A DNA stretch of 64,000 nt. It comes from Nocardioides alpinus (GTDB taxonomy: Bacteria > Actinomycetota > Actinomycetes > Propionibacteriales > Nocardioidaceae). Positions within the stretch are counted from its first letter, which is position 1. The number at the start of each line of letters is the position of its first letter. Below the pieces are notes generated by a model that saw only the letters and a list, made by a program, of their open reading frames with translations, was not told where the DNA came from and did no database searches. Both the position numbers and the translations under genes were made by a program. The stretch is from contig NZ_FOKC01000003.1 in NCBI RefSeq assembly GCF_900112035.1, positions 366,343 through 430,342 on the forward strand, written 5' to 3'. This document shows, piece after piece, positions 7,108-17,079 of the stretch.

Positions 7108-8339
7108 TGAACAAACGACAGCTCAGAGTCCTGCTGGCCACCCTCATCGTGCTGGGCGCCTCCGCGTGCGGCAGCGCGACCGAACCCGCTCCCACCTCCA
7201 CCTCCACGGGCGACTCCCCCACTCAGGGTGCCGGCACCGAGGCCGCCTCGGCGCACCCGCGCCTGGCGATGACCTACGACGGCGGCGTGATGGTCGTCGA
7301 CGTCACGACCGGTGACGTGGTCGCCGAGGAGGAGCTCGACGGGTTCGTGCGCGCCTCGCCGGCGGGCGACGGGCGCCACGTGCTGATCAGCGGCGCCGGC
7401 GGCTGGCAGGTGCTCGACCTGGGCTCGTGGGGTCACGAGCACGGCGACCACGGGCACCACTACACCGGCACGCCGGGCCTCACCGACGTCGACTTCCCCG
7501 CCGAGGAGCCGGGCCACGCGGTGGCGCACGACGGGTTGACCACGCTCTTCGACGACGGCACCGGGACGGCGGTCTCGTTCCACGTCGACGAGCTCGAGGA
7601 CGGCGAGCCCGAGCTGACGTCGTACGACACGGGCGGCGCGCACCACGGCGTCGCGGTCGCGCTGGCCGACCGCAACGTCGTGCACACCGTCGGCACCGAG
7701 GAGGCGCGCTCGGGCGTACGCCTGATGAGTCCGGCGGGGCTCGTGCTCGCCGAGACCGACGCCTGCCCCGGCGTGCACGGCGAGGCCTTCGCGCAGGACG
7801 CCGCCGTGCTCGGCTGCGAGGACGGTGCCGTGGTGGTGTCGGGTCGCGAGATCCGCAAGGTCGACAGCCCCGACGCCTACGGCCGGATCGGCAACCAGGC
7901 CGGCTCGGACGCCTCCCCCGTGCTGCTCGGCGACTACAAGGTCGACGCCGACGCCGAGCTCGAGCGCCCCACGCGGATCAGCCTCATCGACACCCGCGAC
8001 GCCACGGTGCAGCTCGTGGACCTCGGCACGAGCTACAGCTTCCGCTCGCTCGGGCGCGGCCCCGACGGCGAGGCACTGGTGCTGGGCACCGACGGAGCCC
8101 TGCATGTCGTCGACCCCGAGTCCGGCGAGCTGACCGGCGCAATCGAGGTCGTCGAGGCGTGGCGCGAGCCGCTGGACTGGCAGCAGCCGCGGCCCGCACT
8201 GCAGGTCGTGGAGGGCACGGCGTACGTCACCGACCCGCGCCACGACCGGGTGCACGTGGTCGACCTGGAGCGGGGCAGGGTCATCGACACCCTGGACCTG
8301 CCGCACACCCCCGACGAGATCGTCGCCAACGCGGGCTGA
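7107..8339 (+). CDS. aztD: Zinc metallochaperone AztD (secreted lipoprotein)
   Basis: A 410-residue exported beta-propeller protein of the AztD family, which delivers zinc to the AztC solute-binding protein. It has a signal peptide with a lipobox-like ASAC at residues 18-21, a low-complexity Thr/Ser/Pro linker, and a histidine-rich loop ([10 protein letters not shown], about residue 112) expected to bind zinc. There is no Shine-Dalgarno site, and two Zur-type boxes overlap the promoter and start codon, so zinc-dependent repression is likely. No aztABC transporter genes lie in the window. The start is the ATG inside the second box. Confidence 0.85.
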   Translation: MNKRQLRVLLATLIVLGASACGSATEPAPTSTSTGDSPTQGAGTEAASAHPRLAMTYDGGVMVVDVTTGDVVAEEELDGFVRASPAGDGRHVLISGAGGWQVLDLGSWGHEHGDHGHHYTGTPGLTDVDFPAEEPGHAVAHDGLTTLFDDGTGTAVSFHVDELEDGEPELTSYDTGGAHHGVAVALADRNVVHTVGTEEARSGVRLMSPAGLVLAETDACPGVHGEAFAQDAAVLGCEDGAVVVSGREIRKVDSPDAYGRIGNQAGSDASPVLLGDYKVDADAELERPTRISLIDTRDATVQLVDLGTSYSFRSLGRGPDGEALVLGTDGALHVVDPESGELTGAIEVVEAWREPLDWQQPRPALQVVEGTAYVTDPRHDRVHVVDLERGRVIDTLDLPHTPDEIVANAG

Positions 8340-8356
8340 GTCCTAGGCTGGGCGCC

Positions 8357-9067
8357 GTGAGCACGCACATCGGCGCCCAGCCCGGCGACATCGCCCCCAC
8401 CGTCCTCCTGCCCGGCGACCCGCTGCGGGCCAGGTGGATCGCGGAGACCTTCCTCGACGACGCCCGCTGCTACAGCGAGGTGCGCGGGATGCTGGGCTTC
8501 ACCGGCACCTGGCGCGGTCACCCGGTCTCGGTGCAGGGCTCGGGCATGGGCCAGCCGTCGATGTCGATCTACGTCAACGAGCTCTTCCAGGAGTACGACG
8601 TCGCCTCGATCGTGCGCGTCGGCTCCTGTGGCGCGGTGACCGATGCCGTCGGCGTACGCGACGTGATCATCGCGTCCGGCGCCTGCACGGACTCCTCGAT
8701 GAACCGGATCGCCTTCCACGGCCTCGACTACGCCCCGGTCGCCGACTTCGGCCTCCTGCGCGGCGCGGTCGAGGCAGCCGAGGCCCGCGAGGGCGGCTCG
8801 CCCTTCCACGTCGGGCTGATCTTCTCGAGCGACTCGTTCTACGCCGCGCGACCCGAGCTGCTCGGCGAGATGGTGAAGTACGGCGTGCTGGCGGTCGAGA
8901 TGGAGGCGAGCGCGCTCTACACGCTCGCCGCGAAGCACGGCCGCAAGGCGCTGGCGATCTGCACGGTCTCCGACCACATCGTCACCGGCGAGGAGACCAC
9001 CTCCTACGAGCGCGAGCAGACCTTCGGCGAGATGGTGGAGATCGCGCTCACGGCGGCACTCGGCTGA
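8357..9067 (+). CDS. deoD: Purine-nucleoside phosphorylase DeoD
   Basis: A 236-residue enzyme for phosphorolysis of purine nucleosides in salvage. It shows the family landmarks [15 protein letters not shown] near the N-terminus, [21 protein letters not shown], and the [12 protein letters not shown] segment that holds the ribose-binding Met-Glu pair. The GTG start at 8357 gives the standard DeoD beginning ([12 protein letters not shown]). It lies 17 bases after aztD on the same strand and may be read through from it. The tandem repeat block follows. Confidence 0.93.
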   Translation: MSTHIGAQPGDIAPTVLLPGDPLRARWIAETFLDDARCYSEVRGMLGFTGTWRGHPVSVQGSGMGQPSMSIYVNELFQEYDVASIVRVGSCGAVTDAVGVRDVIIASGACTDSSMNRIAFHGLDYAPVADFGLLRGAVEAAEAREGGSPFHVGLIFSSDSFYAARPELLGEMVKYGVLAVEMEASALYTLAAKHGRKALAICTVSDHIVTGEETTSYEREQTFGEMVEIALTAALG

Positions 9068-9100
9068 GCTCCCGCCTGGGTCTCCGCAGGGCCTGGGCAG

Positions 9101-9297
9101 GGTGGCGGCAGATCGCAGATCCGCGGCGCGTAGGTGGCAGTGTGCCGCCACCTTCGTCAGCAGCCCGGGCGCGGTGGCGGCAGATCGCAGATCCGAGCGA
9201 GCCAGCTGCACGATGTGCCGCCACCTCGCCCACCCGCCCGCACAGGATGGCGGCAGATCGCAGATCCGCGGCGCGCACGTCGCAATGTGCCGCCACC
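9101..9297. repeat. Three tandem units of a 72-bp-period palindromic repeat
   Basis: Three 52-53 bp units start at 9101, 9173 and 9245, exactly 72 bases apart. Each begins with GG(T/A)TGGCGGCA-like sequence, runs through GATCGCAGATCCG and ends with TGCCGCCACC, so its ends are inverted and each unit can form a hairpin. The inner parts and the 19-20 bp spacers differ. The block fills the gap between the converging deoD and adnB genes and may also end transcription. No ORF with coding character is seen in it. Confidence 0.85.
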
Positions 9298-9316
9298 TCG
9301 GCCGGCGACCACCCGG

Positions 9317-12300
9317 TCAGAGCTCGAGCAGCTGCTCCAGCGCGGCACGGTCCGGCAGGTCGGCGGGCTCGACCGTACGGCCGCTCCGGACGTAGTGGAA
9401 CGCGGCTCGCACCTGCTCCAGCGGCGTCCCGGTGAGCTCGGCCCACGCCAGGCGGTAGAGGGCGAGCTGGAGCGGGTCGGCCGTCTCGTGCCGGCTGGTC
9501 TTCCAGTCGACGACGAGGTAGCCGCCCTGCGGCTCGGCGTAGACCGCGTCGATCCGACCGCGCACGACCTGGCCGGCGAGGACGAGCGCGAACGGCGCCT
9601 CGACCGCGTGCGGGGCGCGGTCGCCGAACGGACCGTCCTCGAAGCGCTTGACCACGTCGCCGAGGTCGGCCTCGTCGTCGATGCCGGCGTCCGCGCGACC
9701 CGGCAGCTCGTCGGGCTCGATCAGGGCCTGCTGGCCGAACCGGTCCTCGACCCAGGCATGGAAGGCGGTGCCGAAGCGGGCTGCGGGCGCGGGCGGACGC
9801 GGCATCGGACGGGCGAGCTCGCGGGCGAACGCATCGGGATCGTCCCTGAGCCGCGCCACCGAGGTGGCCGACAGGCTGTCGGGCAGCGGCAGGTCCACCG
9901 AGGTGGCGCGTTGGGCCCGCGCCTCGATGAGCAGCTGGACTAGGTCCTCGTCCCAGTCCGCGACGCGCGCGGTCTCGATCATGTCGAGGCCCTCGTCGGG
10001 GGCCGTGCGGTCCACGCTGCGGACGAGCTCGGCAGCAGCGAGCCGACGGCGGGCCTCCTCCCCGGGACCGGGGACCGGCCACGGGCGTGACGGGTCGACG
10101 TCGTCGTTGGGGTTGGGCGCCTTGCCCAGCGGCTTCTCCATCCAGCGCTCCACCGGGTCGCCCCACTCCTCGAGCTGGTCGCGCACCACGCGCTGGTAGT
10201 CCGAGGGACCGAAGGCGCTGGTCCGCTGGCCCCAGACGTAGGACGTCACCGCGAGGTGGTGCGCGGCCCGGGTGAAGGCGACGTAGCCCAGCCTCAGCTC
10301 CTCCTCGGCGTCGTGGGCGCGGGTGGCGGCACGGTAGGCGTCGAGCGCCGCCTTGTCGTGACCCACGAGCTGCGGCTGGTCGGCGCGGTCACCGCGCAGC
10401 GGTGCGGGCAGCACCGCCGGCGACGACGTCCAGAGGGTGCGCGAGCGGTTGCTCGGGAAACGGGTCTCCCCCACACCGACGCAGAAGACCGAGGGCCACT
10501 CGAGGCCCTTGGCGCGGTGGACCGTGAGCAGCTTGACCGAGTCGGCGGCGGTCGGGGTCGCCACGTCGAGGCCGTTGCCCTGGTCGTCCTCGGCGGTGAG
10601 GTAGGCCAACAGCGCCGGCAGCGTCACGTCGCCGTCGACGGACTGGAACTCCGCCACCGCCTTGACGAAGAGGTCGAGGTTGTCGCGGCGGGCGGCCGCC
10701 GCGGGCGACGTCGCCGAGGCGAGCTCGACGTCGACGCCCGTGGTGTCGATGATCCGCCGCACCACGTCGAGCAGCGGGTCGCCGACGTGGCTGCGCAGGC
10801 GGCGCAGCTCGGTGGCCAGCAGCGCGCAGCGGTCGAGTGCCTCGGGCGAGTACGACGCCTCGCCCGGCGACTCCACGGCATCGCTCAGCGCCGGCAGCTC
10901 GGACGAGTCGATCCCATCGGCGATCTGCAGGAGCTGGTCGGCCACCGTGGCGGCCTCCTTGCGTCCGCGCACGCCAGCGATCTCTGCGGCCCGCAACGCC
11001 AGCAGGCGGAGGTCGCGGGGCCCGATGGCCCAGCGCGGACCGGTGAGCAGGGTGAGCATCGAGGCATTGGCCGTGACGTCGTGCAGCAGCGTCAGCGTCG
11101 CCACGACCTCCGCCACCTCGGGCAGCCGGATCAGGCCCGAGAGCCCGACGATCTCGACGGGGATCCCGGCCGTGGTGAGGGCGTCGTAGACCTCCGCCGC
11201 CTGGGCGTTGTCGCGACTCAGCACGCCGACGTCGGACCACGCGGCGCCTGCGTCGTGCACCTGCTGGACCTCGGCGGCCAGCCACGCCAGCTCGTCGACC
11301 GCGCGCTCGAAGACGTGGGTCTCGACGCGCCCGTCGCCCGCGATGTCGGCGGCGCGCAGCCGGGCCACCTTGTCGCCGTAGGCCGCCAGCAGGGGCTCGG
11401 CCAGCCGGTTGGCGACGTCGAGGATGCGCCGGTCGGAGCGCCGGTTGACGGTGAGCGGCAGCCGTCCGGGCTCGCCGTCGGCCGCCGGGAACGTGTCGGC
11501 GAAGTTGAGGATGTTGGACACCGAGGCGCCGCGCCAGCCGTAGATCGCCTGGTTGGGATCACCGACCGCCATCACCGGGTGGCCCAGGCCGTGGTCGGGG
11601 TCGGGTCCGGAGAAGAGCCGCGACAGCATGGTGGCCTGGGCGACCGAGGTGTCCTGGTACTCGTCGAGCAGCACCACCTTGAAGCGGGCCCGCTCGATCT
11701 CCCCCACCTCGGCCTGGTCGTCGACCAGCCGGGCGGCCAGCGCGATCTGGTCGCCGAAGTCCATCAGCCCGAGGTCGGCCTTGAGCGTGCGGTAGCCGGA
11801 GACCAGCTGGAGCAGCTCGGCCCGGCGGTCGATCGCGTGGATCGCCTTGGCCGGCGGCTCGAGGTAGGTCTTGCGGGCCTTGCCGGCCTGCTCCTCGGCG
11901 ACGGCCCGCTCGAACCCGACGCGTGCCTCCGCGTCCACACGGCGTACGTCGTCGGGGCCGACGAGGTGCTCGCTCATCGTCCCGTCGAGGGCGAGGAGGT
12001 TCTGGATGGCGGTCGCGGGGTGGTCCGTCAGGAGCTCGATGTGGCCGGTGAAGCGTTCGATGACGCGGGCGCCGAGCTGGTAGCGGGAGGCGTCGGAGAC
12101 GACGCGGGTGTCGGGCTCGTGGCCGATCCGGAGGCCGTGATCGGTGAGCAGCCCGGCGGCGTAGGCGTGGTAGGTCGCCACCGTCGGCTCGAGGACGTCC
12201 TCGCCCTCGACGACCACCGACCGGTCGAGGAGTCCGGCCGCGCCCAGCGCGGCGGTGACCCGCTGGCGCAGCTCGGCCGCGGCCTTGGTGGTGAACGTCA

Positions 12301-12529
12301 GGCCGAGCACCTCCTCGGGGCGGACCTTGCCGGTCGCCACCAGCCACACGACCCGCTGGGCCATCAGGGTGGTCTTGCCACTGCCTGCGCCGGCCACGAC
12401 GACCGTGGGCCGCAGAGGCGCGGTGATGGCGGCCCACTGCTCGTCGCTGGCGGCGTAGGTCGCCCCCATCAGGGCGCGGAGGTCCTCGGGGTTGTCGAGT
12501 CGCAGGGGCTCGCGGACGGGCTCGCTCAC
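9317..12529 (-). CDS. adnB: AdnB subunit of the AdnAB helicase-nuclease
   Basis: A 1070-residue UvrD-like motor with a C-terminal RecB-type nuclease, half of the actinobacterial AdnAB complex that resects double-strand breaks. Walker A is VAGAGSGKTT near residue 47, with LDEYQDT and LLTVHRAKGLEW further on. The nuclease has YLVVDWKTS followed by LQLALYRLAW, so the PD-(D/E)XK residues are intact. It starts at GTG 12527-12529, overlapping the adnA stop by four bases (GTGA), which implies coupled translation. No Chi-like regulation can be judged here. Confidence 0.92.
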   Translation of the reverse strand: MSEPVREPLRLDNPEDLRALMGATYAASDEQWAAITAPLRPTVVVAGAGSGKTTLMAQRVVWLVATGKVRPEEVLGLTFTTKAAAELRQRVTAALGAAGLLDRSVVVEGEDVLEPTVATYHAYAAGLLTDHGLRIGHEPDTRVVSDASRYQLGARVIERFTGHIELLTDHPATAIQNLLALDGTMSEHLVGPDDVRRVDAEARVGFERAVAEEQAGKARKTYLEPPAKAIHAIDRRAELLQLVSGYRTLKADLGLMDFGDQIALAARLVDDQAEVGEIERARFKVVLLDEYQDTSVAQATMLSRLFSGPDPDHGLGHPVMAVGDPNQAIYGWRGASVSNILNFADTFPAADGEPGRLPLTVNRRSDRRILDVANRLAEPLLAAYGDKVARLRAADIAGDGRVETHVFERAVDELAWLAAEVQQVHDAGAAWSDVGVLSRDNAQAAEVYDALTTAGIPVEIVGLSGLIRLPEVAEVVATLTLLHDVTANASMLTLLTGPRWAIGPRDLRLLALRAAEIAGVRGRKEAATVADQLLQIADGIDSSELPALSDAVESPGEASYSPEALDRCALLATELRRLRSHVGDPLLDVVRRIIDTTGVDVELASATSPAAAARRDNLDLFVKAVAEFQSVDGDVTLPALLAYLTAEDDQGNGLDVATPTAADSVKLLTVHRAKGLEWPSVFCVGVGETRFPSNRSRTLWTSSPAVLPAPLRGDRADQPQLVGHDKAALDAYRAATRAHDAEEELRLGYVAFTRAAHHLAVTSYVWGQRTSAFGPSDYQRVVRDQLEEWGDPVERWMEKPLGKAPNPNDDVDPSRPWPVPGPGEEARRRLAAAELVRSVDRTAPDEGLDMIETARVADWDEDLVQLLIEARAQRATSVDLPLPDSLSATSVARLRDDPDAFARELARPMPRPPAPAARFGTAFHAWVEDRFGQQALIEPDELPGRADAGIDDEADLGDVVKRFEDGPFGDRAPHAVEAPFALVLAGQVVRGRIDAVYAEPQGGYLVVDWKTSRHETADPLQLALYRLAWAELTGTPLEQVRAAFHYVRSGRTVEPADLPDRAALEQLLEL

Positions 12530-15500
12530 TGGACGGTCACGCTCCCGGCGCCCTTGGCAGGGCAGATGGCGACGAAGGGGCAGTCGCGGCAGTGCGGTCC
12601 GGCGGTTGCCGGGAACGTCTCGGCGCGGACCAGCTCGGCCGCGCGGGCGAGCCCGGCCCGGAGCACGGCCCGCTCGGGACCGGCGTCGTCATGGGCCGGC
12701 TGGCCCTGCACCTTGGCGGTCGCGGAGTCGTCGTCGATGCCGAGCTGCACCAGCTCGGCGCCGCCCGTGGCGACCGACCGCCCGGCCGCCTCGTCGAGCG
12801 CACCCGCGTCGACGGCGTACTGGTAGAGGGCGAGCTGCAGGTTGCCTGCAACGGCCGGGCCAGTGGGCGGCGTGCGGGCGCTCTTGAAGTCGACGACGAC
12901 CACGCGTCCGGAGTCGTCGATCTCGAGCCGGTCGGCGAACCCGGTCAGGAGCACGGGACGGCCGTCGACCTCGACGACGCTCTGGAAGCGCTCCTCGGCG
13001 CCGAGGAACTCCCGCGGGTTGTCGAGGTGCCACCGGACGAACCGGCCCACCGCCTTGCGGATCCGGGCGAGCTCGCGCTGGCGCGACCACGGCGTGCGGA
13101 AGGCCAGGCGGTCCCAGATCGCCTCGACCTCGGCCATCAGCGGATCGACCTCGGCGGGCAGCTCGCCGTGGGCGACCCGCTCGGCGAGGGCGTGGAGGAC
13201 CTGACCGAGGTTGGCCGACTGGTGCACGGCGGAGACACCGCCCGCCTCCCGCTCGAAGAACCACTGGGCGGGGCAGACGAGGATCGACTCGAGCATGCTG
13301 GCCGAGATCGGCACCGGTCGCTCCGGGTCGCGGATCGGCTGGACGGACCGCGTGGCGCTGCGGGTGCCCCACCACGTGGCCGGGTCGGCTGCGGGAACGA
13401 GCTGCCGACCGTCGACCTCCTCGGCCGCGAGCGCCGCGAGCCGTCGCGCGGCGGCCTCGCGGAGCGGCTGGGAGACCTCGGGATCGGCCGCGGTGCGGCG
13501 CAGCTCGGCCACGAGCCCGCCGAGCGAGAGCGGACGGGGCGGGCGACCGTCCTGGTGCTCGATGGTGACGCCGAGCTCCTCGAGGAAGCGGGACGGCTGC
13601 TCGCCCTCGTCGTCGGGCGACTTCACAGCGCTCACCACGAGGCGGCGCCGGGCACGGGTGCAGGCGACGTAGAACAGGCGGCGCTCCTCCATCAGGAGCG
13701 CCCGGGTGGTGACGGGTGGGACGAGGTCAGGGTGTCCGGCGACGTCGACGCCGATGCGGTCCGCACCCAGGAGCGTCGTACGGCGACGCAGGTCGGGCCA
13801 GCCCTCCTGCTGGACGTGGGCGACCACGACGAGGTCCCACTCGAGGCCCTTGGACCGGTGGGCGGTGAGCAACCGGACCGCTGAGCCGCGCACGCCGCGC
13901 TCGGCCAGGGTGTCGGCAGGCAGCTGCTGGGCGACCAGGCTGGCGAAGAAGGCGCCGACCCCGACGTGGTCGCGCTGGTCGACGGCCCGTGAGGCGAGCT
14001 CGAACAGCGCCACGATCGCGTCGAGGTCGCGGTGCGCGCGCCGCGAGCCGGCGCCGCCCTGGTCGACCTGCCGGCGCAGGCGCTGCGGCCAGGTCGTGCT
14101 CGACCACAGGTGCCACAGGACGTCCTCGACGCCCGCGCGGTCGGCGAGCTTGTGCACGCCCTCGCGCAGCAGGTCGGCCAGCGCGGCGGCGCGCTCGACG
14201 TCGGGTCCGTCGAGGCCGTCGAGGAAACCGGGGGCGACCACGGCGAGGCGGAGCAGCTCGCGGGACGTACGTCGGTCCTGCACGTCGGGCTGTTCCTTCT
14301 CCCGCGTGCGGAGGCGGCGTACGAGCGCGCGCAGGTCGGAGGCGTCGAGGCCGCCCAGCGGCGAGAGCAGCAACGACTCGATCCGGCCGGGGTCGAGGAA
14401 GTCGGGCGAGTCGGGGTCGTCGTTGTCGAGGTGGACCACGGCCCGCAGTCCGTCGAGCAGGGGCAGGACCGCGGGATCGCGCACCAGCGGCAGGTCGTCG
14501 GAGGCCACCTCGACCGGCACGCCGGAGGCGGCCAGGGCGCGACGCAGGGGCGGGATGCTGGTGCGGCCGGACCGGACGAGCACGGCCATCCGGTCCCACG
14601 CGATGCCGTCCTCGAGGTGCGCGCGGCGCAGCAGGTCGGCGAGCCGCTCGGCCTCGGCGCGCTCGGTGTCGTAGGTGACGACCTCGACCCGGCCGGCACC
14701 TTGCGGGCCGGGCACCGCCTCCGGTGCGAGGAACGCCTCCCGGGCGTCGGCGTCGATGCTGCCGGTCAGCGTCAACCGGTGCGCGACCCGGTTGGCCGCC
14801 AGCAGGATCCGAGGGCCGAACCGTCGGGTGCGCCGGAGCACGACAGTGGGAGCCGGCCGCCCGTCGGTGGTCGGGAAGCTCGCCGGGAAGTCGAGGATGC
14901 CGCGCACGTCGGCTCCTCGGAAGCCGTAGATCGACTGGTGGGGGTCACCCACCGCAGTGAGGTTGCGGCCGTCACCGGCGAGCGCGCGCAGGAGGGCGAC
15001 CTGACCGGGGTCGGTGTCCTGGTACTCGTCCACGAAGACGTGGGTCCAGCGGGCGCGGAGCTCGTCGCGGTGGGCCTCGGCCTCGATGACCGCGCGCCGG
15101 ATCAGGTCGGAGTAGTCGGTGGCACCGAGGTTGTCGAGGATCGTGAGGTACTGCTCCATGAAGAGGCCGGCCGACACCAGCTCCGGGAGGTCGTGCTGCT
15201 CGCCGAGGCTGCGCAGGCCGGCCGGGTCCAGTCCCTTCTCACGGGCGCGGGCGAGCACCGCCTGCACCTCGCGCACGAAGCCGAAGGTGCCGACGGCCCG
15301 GCGGAGCTGCTCGGGCCAGACCACGGACTCGGGGTTGTCGCGGAGCAGCTCGCGCAGCACGACGTCGGCCTCCGGTGCCGACAGCAGCCGGATCGCGCCC
15401 TCGTAGAGCTCGGCAGGCGCGTACTTGCGGACCAGCGCGTAGGCGAACGAGTGGAAGGTCGAGCAGGAGGCGGCCGACGTCGTGCGGGCGACCCGCGCGG

Positions 15501-15777
15501 TGACCCGGTCACGCAGCTGCTCGGCGGCCTTGCGCGAGAAGGTCAGCGCGAGCACGGCGTCGGGCGAGGCGCCACGGACCTCGATGCGGTCGACGATGGC
15601 CTCGACGAGCGTGGTCGTCTTGCCCGTCCCGGGGCCGGCCAGGACGAGCAGCGGCCCGCCCTCGTGGTCGACGACGCGCTGCTGGTGCTCGTCGAGCTCG
15701 GGCACCACGACCTCGCGGTCGGGGGCCACCAGCCGGTAGCGCACGGCTGCCGGGGTCGGTGCGGTCGAGGTGCTCAC
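12526..15777 (-). CDS. adnA: AdnA subunit of the AdnAB helicase-nuclease
   Basis: A 1083-residue UvrD-like helicase with an iron-sulfur PD-(D/E)XK nuclease domain; partner of AdnB in end resection. Walker A is LAGPGTGKTT near residue 43; VDEYQDTD and LTAHRSKGLEW follow. The C-terminal domain has a first Cys in ILVCPAQWF and the group CRDCPFVAIC near the end, four cysteines for a 4Fe-4S cluster, around a VVVDFKS nuclease motif. I start at GTG 15775-15777; the frame is open to 15867 but that part runs into a palindromic repeat and has no ribosome site. First gene of the adnA-adnB pair. Confidence 0.9.
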   Translation of the reverse strand: MSTSTAPTPAAVRYRLVAPDREVVVPELDEHQQRVVDHEGGPLLVLAGPGTGKTTTLVEAIVDRIEVRGASPDAVLALTFSRKAAEQLRDRVTARVARTTSAASCSTFHSFAYALVRKYAPAELYEGAIRLLSAPEADVVLRELLRDNPESVVWPEQLRRAVGTFGFVREVQAVLARAREKGLDPAGLRSLGEQHDLPELVSAGLFMEQYLTILDNLGATDYSDLIRRAVIEAEAHRDELRARWTHVFVDEYQDTDPGQVALLRALAGDGRNLTAVGDPHQSIYGFRGADVRGILDFPASFPTTDGRPAPTVVLRRTRRFGPRILLAANRVAHRLTLTGSIDADAREAFLAPEAVPGPQGAGRVEVVTYDTERAEAERLADLLRRAHLEDGIAWDRMAVLVRSGRTSIPPLRRALAASGVPVEVASDDLPLVRDPAVLPLLDGLRAVVHLDNDDPDSPDFLDPGRIESLLLSPLGGLDASDLRALVRRLRTREKEQPDVQDRRTSRELLRLAVVAPGFLDGLDGPDVERAAALADLLREGVHKLADRAGVEDVLWHLWSSTTWPQRLRRQVDQGGAGSRRAHRDLDAIVALFELASRAVDQRDHVGVGAFFASLVAQQLPADTLAERGVRGSAVRLLTAHRSKGLEWDLVVVAHVQQEGWPDLRRRTTLLGADRIGVDVAGHPDLVPPVTTRALLMEERRLFYVACTRARRRLVVSAVKSPDDEGEQPSRFLEELGVTIEHQDGRPPRPLSLGGLVAELRRTAADPEVSQPLREAAARRLAALAAEEVDGRQLVPAADPATWWGTRSATRSVQPIRDPERPVPISASMLESILVCPAQWFFEREAGGVSAVHQSANLGQVLHALAERVAHGELPAEVDPLMAEVEAIWDRLAFRTPWSRQRELARIRKAVGRFVRWHLDNPREFLGAEERFQSVVEVDGRPVLLTGFADRLEIDDSGRVVVVDFKSARTPPTGPAVAGNLQLALYQYAVDAGALDEAAGRSVATGGAELVQLGIDDDSATAKVQGQPAHDDAGPERAVLRAGLARAAELVRAETFPATAGPHCRDCPFVAICPAKGAGSVTVQ

Positions 15778-15846
15778 GGACGACACCCCATCACGAACCA
15801 CCGACACCGCGCGTCGTGCGCCCCTCGGTGTCGGCCGGACCGCTGC

Positions 15847-15892
15847 GACGTCATACGGACAGGGCAACCACTGGCCCCGTCCGTATGACGTC
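15847..15892. repeat. Long palindrome, copy 1 (GACGTCATACGGA family)
   Basis: Perfect 14-bp arms GACGTCATACGGAC (15847-15860) and its complement (15879-15892) around a partly paired centre. It lies between two minus-strand genes (upstream of adnA, downstream of the ring-opening amidohydrolase stop). The same arm sequence recurs at 23457-23502. Confidence 0.85.
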
Positions 15893-15901
15893 CGGGATCT
15901 G

Positions 15902-17017
15902 TCAGGACATGTCGACGATCGCGGCGACCGGGCCGCCGCCCTCGGGGCCCTGGTGGGCCGCCGAGACCGACACGAAGACCGCGGGGTCTCCGGTCACGGC
16001 CGCGGTGACGCCGCCGACGCACGCCTTGATCTGGCGGTGCCAGTGCACGTCGGAGTCGTCGAGCATCGCGTTGCGACGGCCTCGGACCATGCCGTCCTGG
16101 CTGGCCTCGCACTTGAGGAACACGTTGACGAGCCTGCCGTCGAGGTCGCTGGTGCGCGGGCGCTCCGGCAGGTCGAGACCGGCCGAGCGGATGGCGTCCC
16201 AGATGCCGTCGGCGTCCAGCGCGTCCTTCATGACCGAGTGGCCGATGCGGTAGCGGCCCCCGACGCCCGTGGCGTTGCCGACCACGACGATCTGCGCCAC
16301 GTCGAGCTCGACACCCGACGAGCAGGAGGCCACCGAGGAGTAGAGCTCGCGGTTGTGCATCACGTCGGCGTCGGTGGGCATGTCGATCTCACCGAGCGCG
16401 ACGGCGATGCCGAGGCCGGTGGCGCCGTTGGAGAGGTCCATCGACTCGTGGGTGTGCTCGGTCCACACGCTCTTGCCGCGCGACTTGGCGTCGCGGATGG
16501 TGTGGATGGTCAGCAGCGGGGTCTTGGTCTGCACGTAGTGGACGTCGGCGGGGTCGGTGATCCCGGCGCGCTCCATGGCGACCTTCACGCCCGCGGCGAC
16601 CTTCTCGATCATCGCGACGTAGCCGATCTCCTCGGGCAGGAGGGGCTCGCTCATCGCGAAGCCGGCGGTCAGCCGCATCTCCTCGCGCGACGGGTCGTCC
16701 TCGGGGACGGCGCCCTCAGGAAGGTGGGCGAAGATCGTGGCGTGGGGGCTGATCACGCCGTCGGTGCCGCCGGACCACACGATCGGCACGCCCTTGACCT
16801 GCTCGGGGTCGGCACCCTTGGCGATCAGAGCCTCGCGGAACGCGCGGTCGGCGATGATCCGGGTGTAGTCGTTGACACCGCCGTTGCCCTCGGTCTTGCC
16901 GATGATCGCGAAGACGCGGTCGGCCGCGATGACGCCGTCGTCGATGAGGCGTGTGAGCTCGGAGGCGTCGGACACCGAGTGGATGGGGACCTTGCGGACT
17001 TCGATGGCGCTGGGCAT
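15902..17017 (-). CDS. Ring-opening amidohydrolase (barbiturase / cyanuric acid hydrolase family)
   Basis: A 371-residue enzyme that hydrolyses a cyclic amide, with barbiturate or cyanurate as the known substrates. The three-repeat architecture is clear: lysines K41 ([10 protein letters not shown]), K165 (VQTKTPLLT) and K302 (VFLKCEAS) pair with serines S82 (VWSGGTDG), about S234 (SCSSGVELD) and S352 ([15 protein letters not shown]). No key residue is missing. It is 51 bases downstream of carbamate kinase. With a uracil permease and a molybdenum hydroxylase in the same block, barbiturate is the more likely substrate, but sequence alone does not separate the two activities. Confidence 0.88.
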   Translation of the reverse strand: MPSAIEVRKVPIHSVSDASELTRLIDDGVIAADRVFAIIGKTEGNGGVNDYTRIIADRAFREALIAKGADPEQVKGVPIVWSGGTDGVISPHATIFAHLPEGAVPEDDPSREEMRLTAGFAMSEPLLPEEIGYVAMIEKVAAGVKVAMERAGITDPADVHYVQTKTPLLTIHTIRDAKSRGKSVWTEHTHESMDLSNGATGLGIAVALGEIDMPTDADVMHNRELYSSVASCSSGVELDVAQIVVVGNATGVGGRYRIGHSVMKDALDADGIWDAIRSAGLDLPERPRTSDLDGRLVNVFLKCEASQDGMVRGRRNAMLDDSDVHWHRQIKACVGGVTAAVTGDPAVFVSVSAAHQGPEGGGPVAAIVDMS

Positions 17018-17041
17018 GTTCAGCAGTTTCCTTTCGGGAGG

Positions 17042-17079
17042 GGTTTCGAGGCTCGCTTCGCTCGCACCTCAACCACCGG
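17042..17079. repeat. Dispersed palindromic repeat overlapping the arcC 3' end
   Basis: The 38-bp sequence reads GGTTTCGAGGCTCGC, TTCGCTCGC, ACCTCAACCACCGG. Its ends are imperfectly inverted (GGTT..GAGG / CCTC..AACC). I recognise the pattern as an abundant intergenic repeat of Nocardioidaceae and relatives, from memory. It supplies the last codons and the stop of carbamate kinase. Confidence 0.6.

Noticed and set aside
9101..9297. Regularly spaced repeats that could be a CRISPR array
   Set aside because: Only three units, each 52-53 bp, with internal differences and 19-20 bp spacers; each unit is itself a palindrome, and no cas gene is in the window.
15778..15867. Upstream extension of adnA
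   Set aside because: It would run into the palindrome at 15847-15892 and has no ribosome site; GTG 15777 gives the expected N-terminus.
14032..15888. A 618-codon open frame antisense to adnA
   Set aside because: Typical GC-rich shadow frame rich in Gly/Arg/Ala/Asp with no domain; adnA on the other strand has all helicase motifs.
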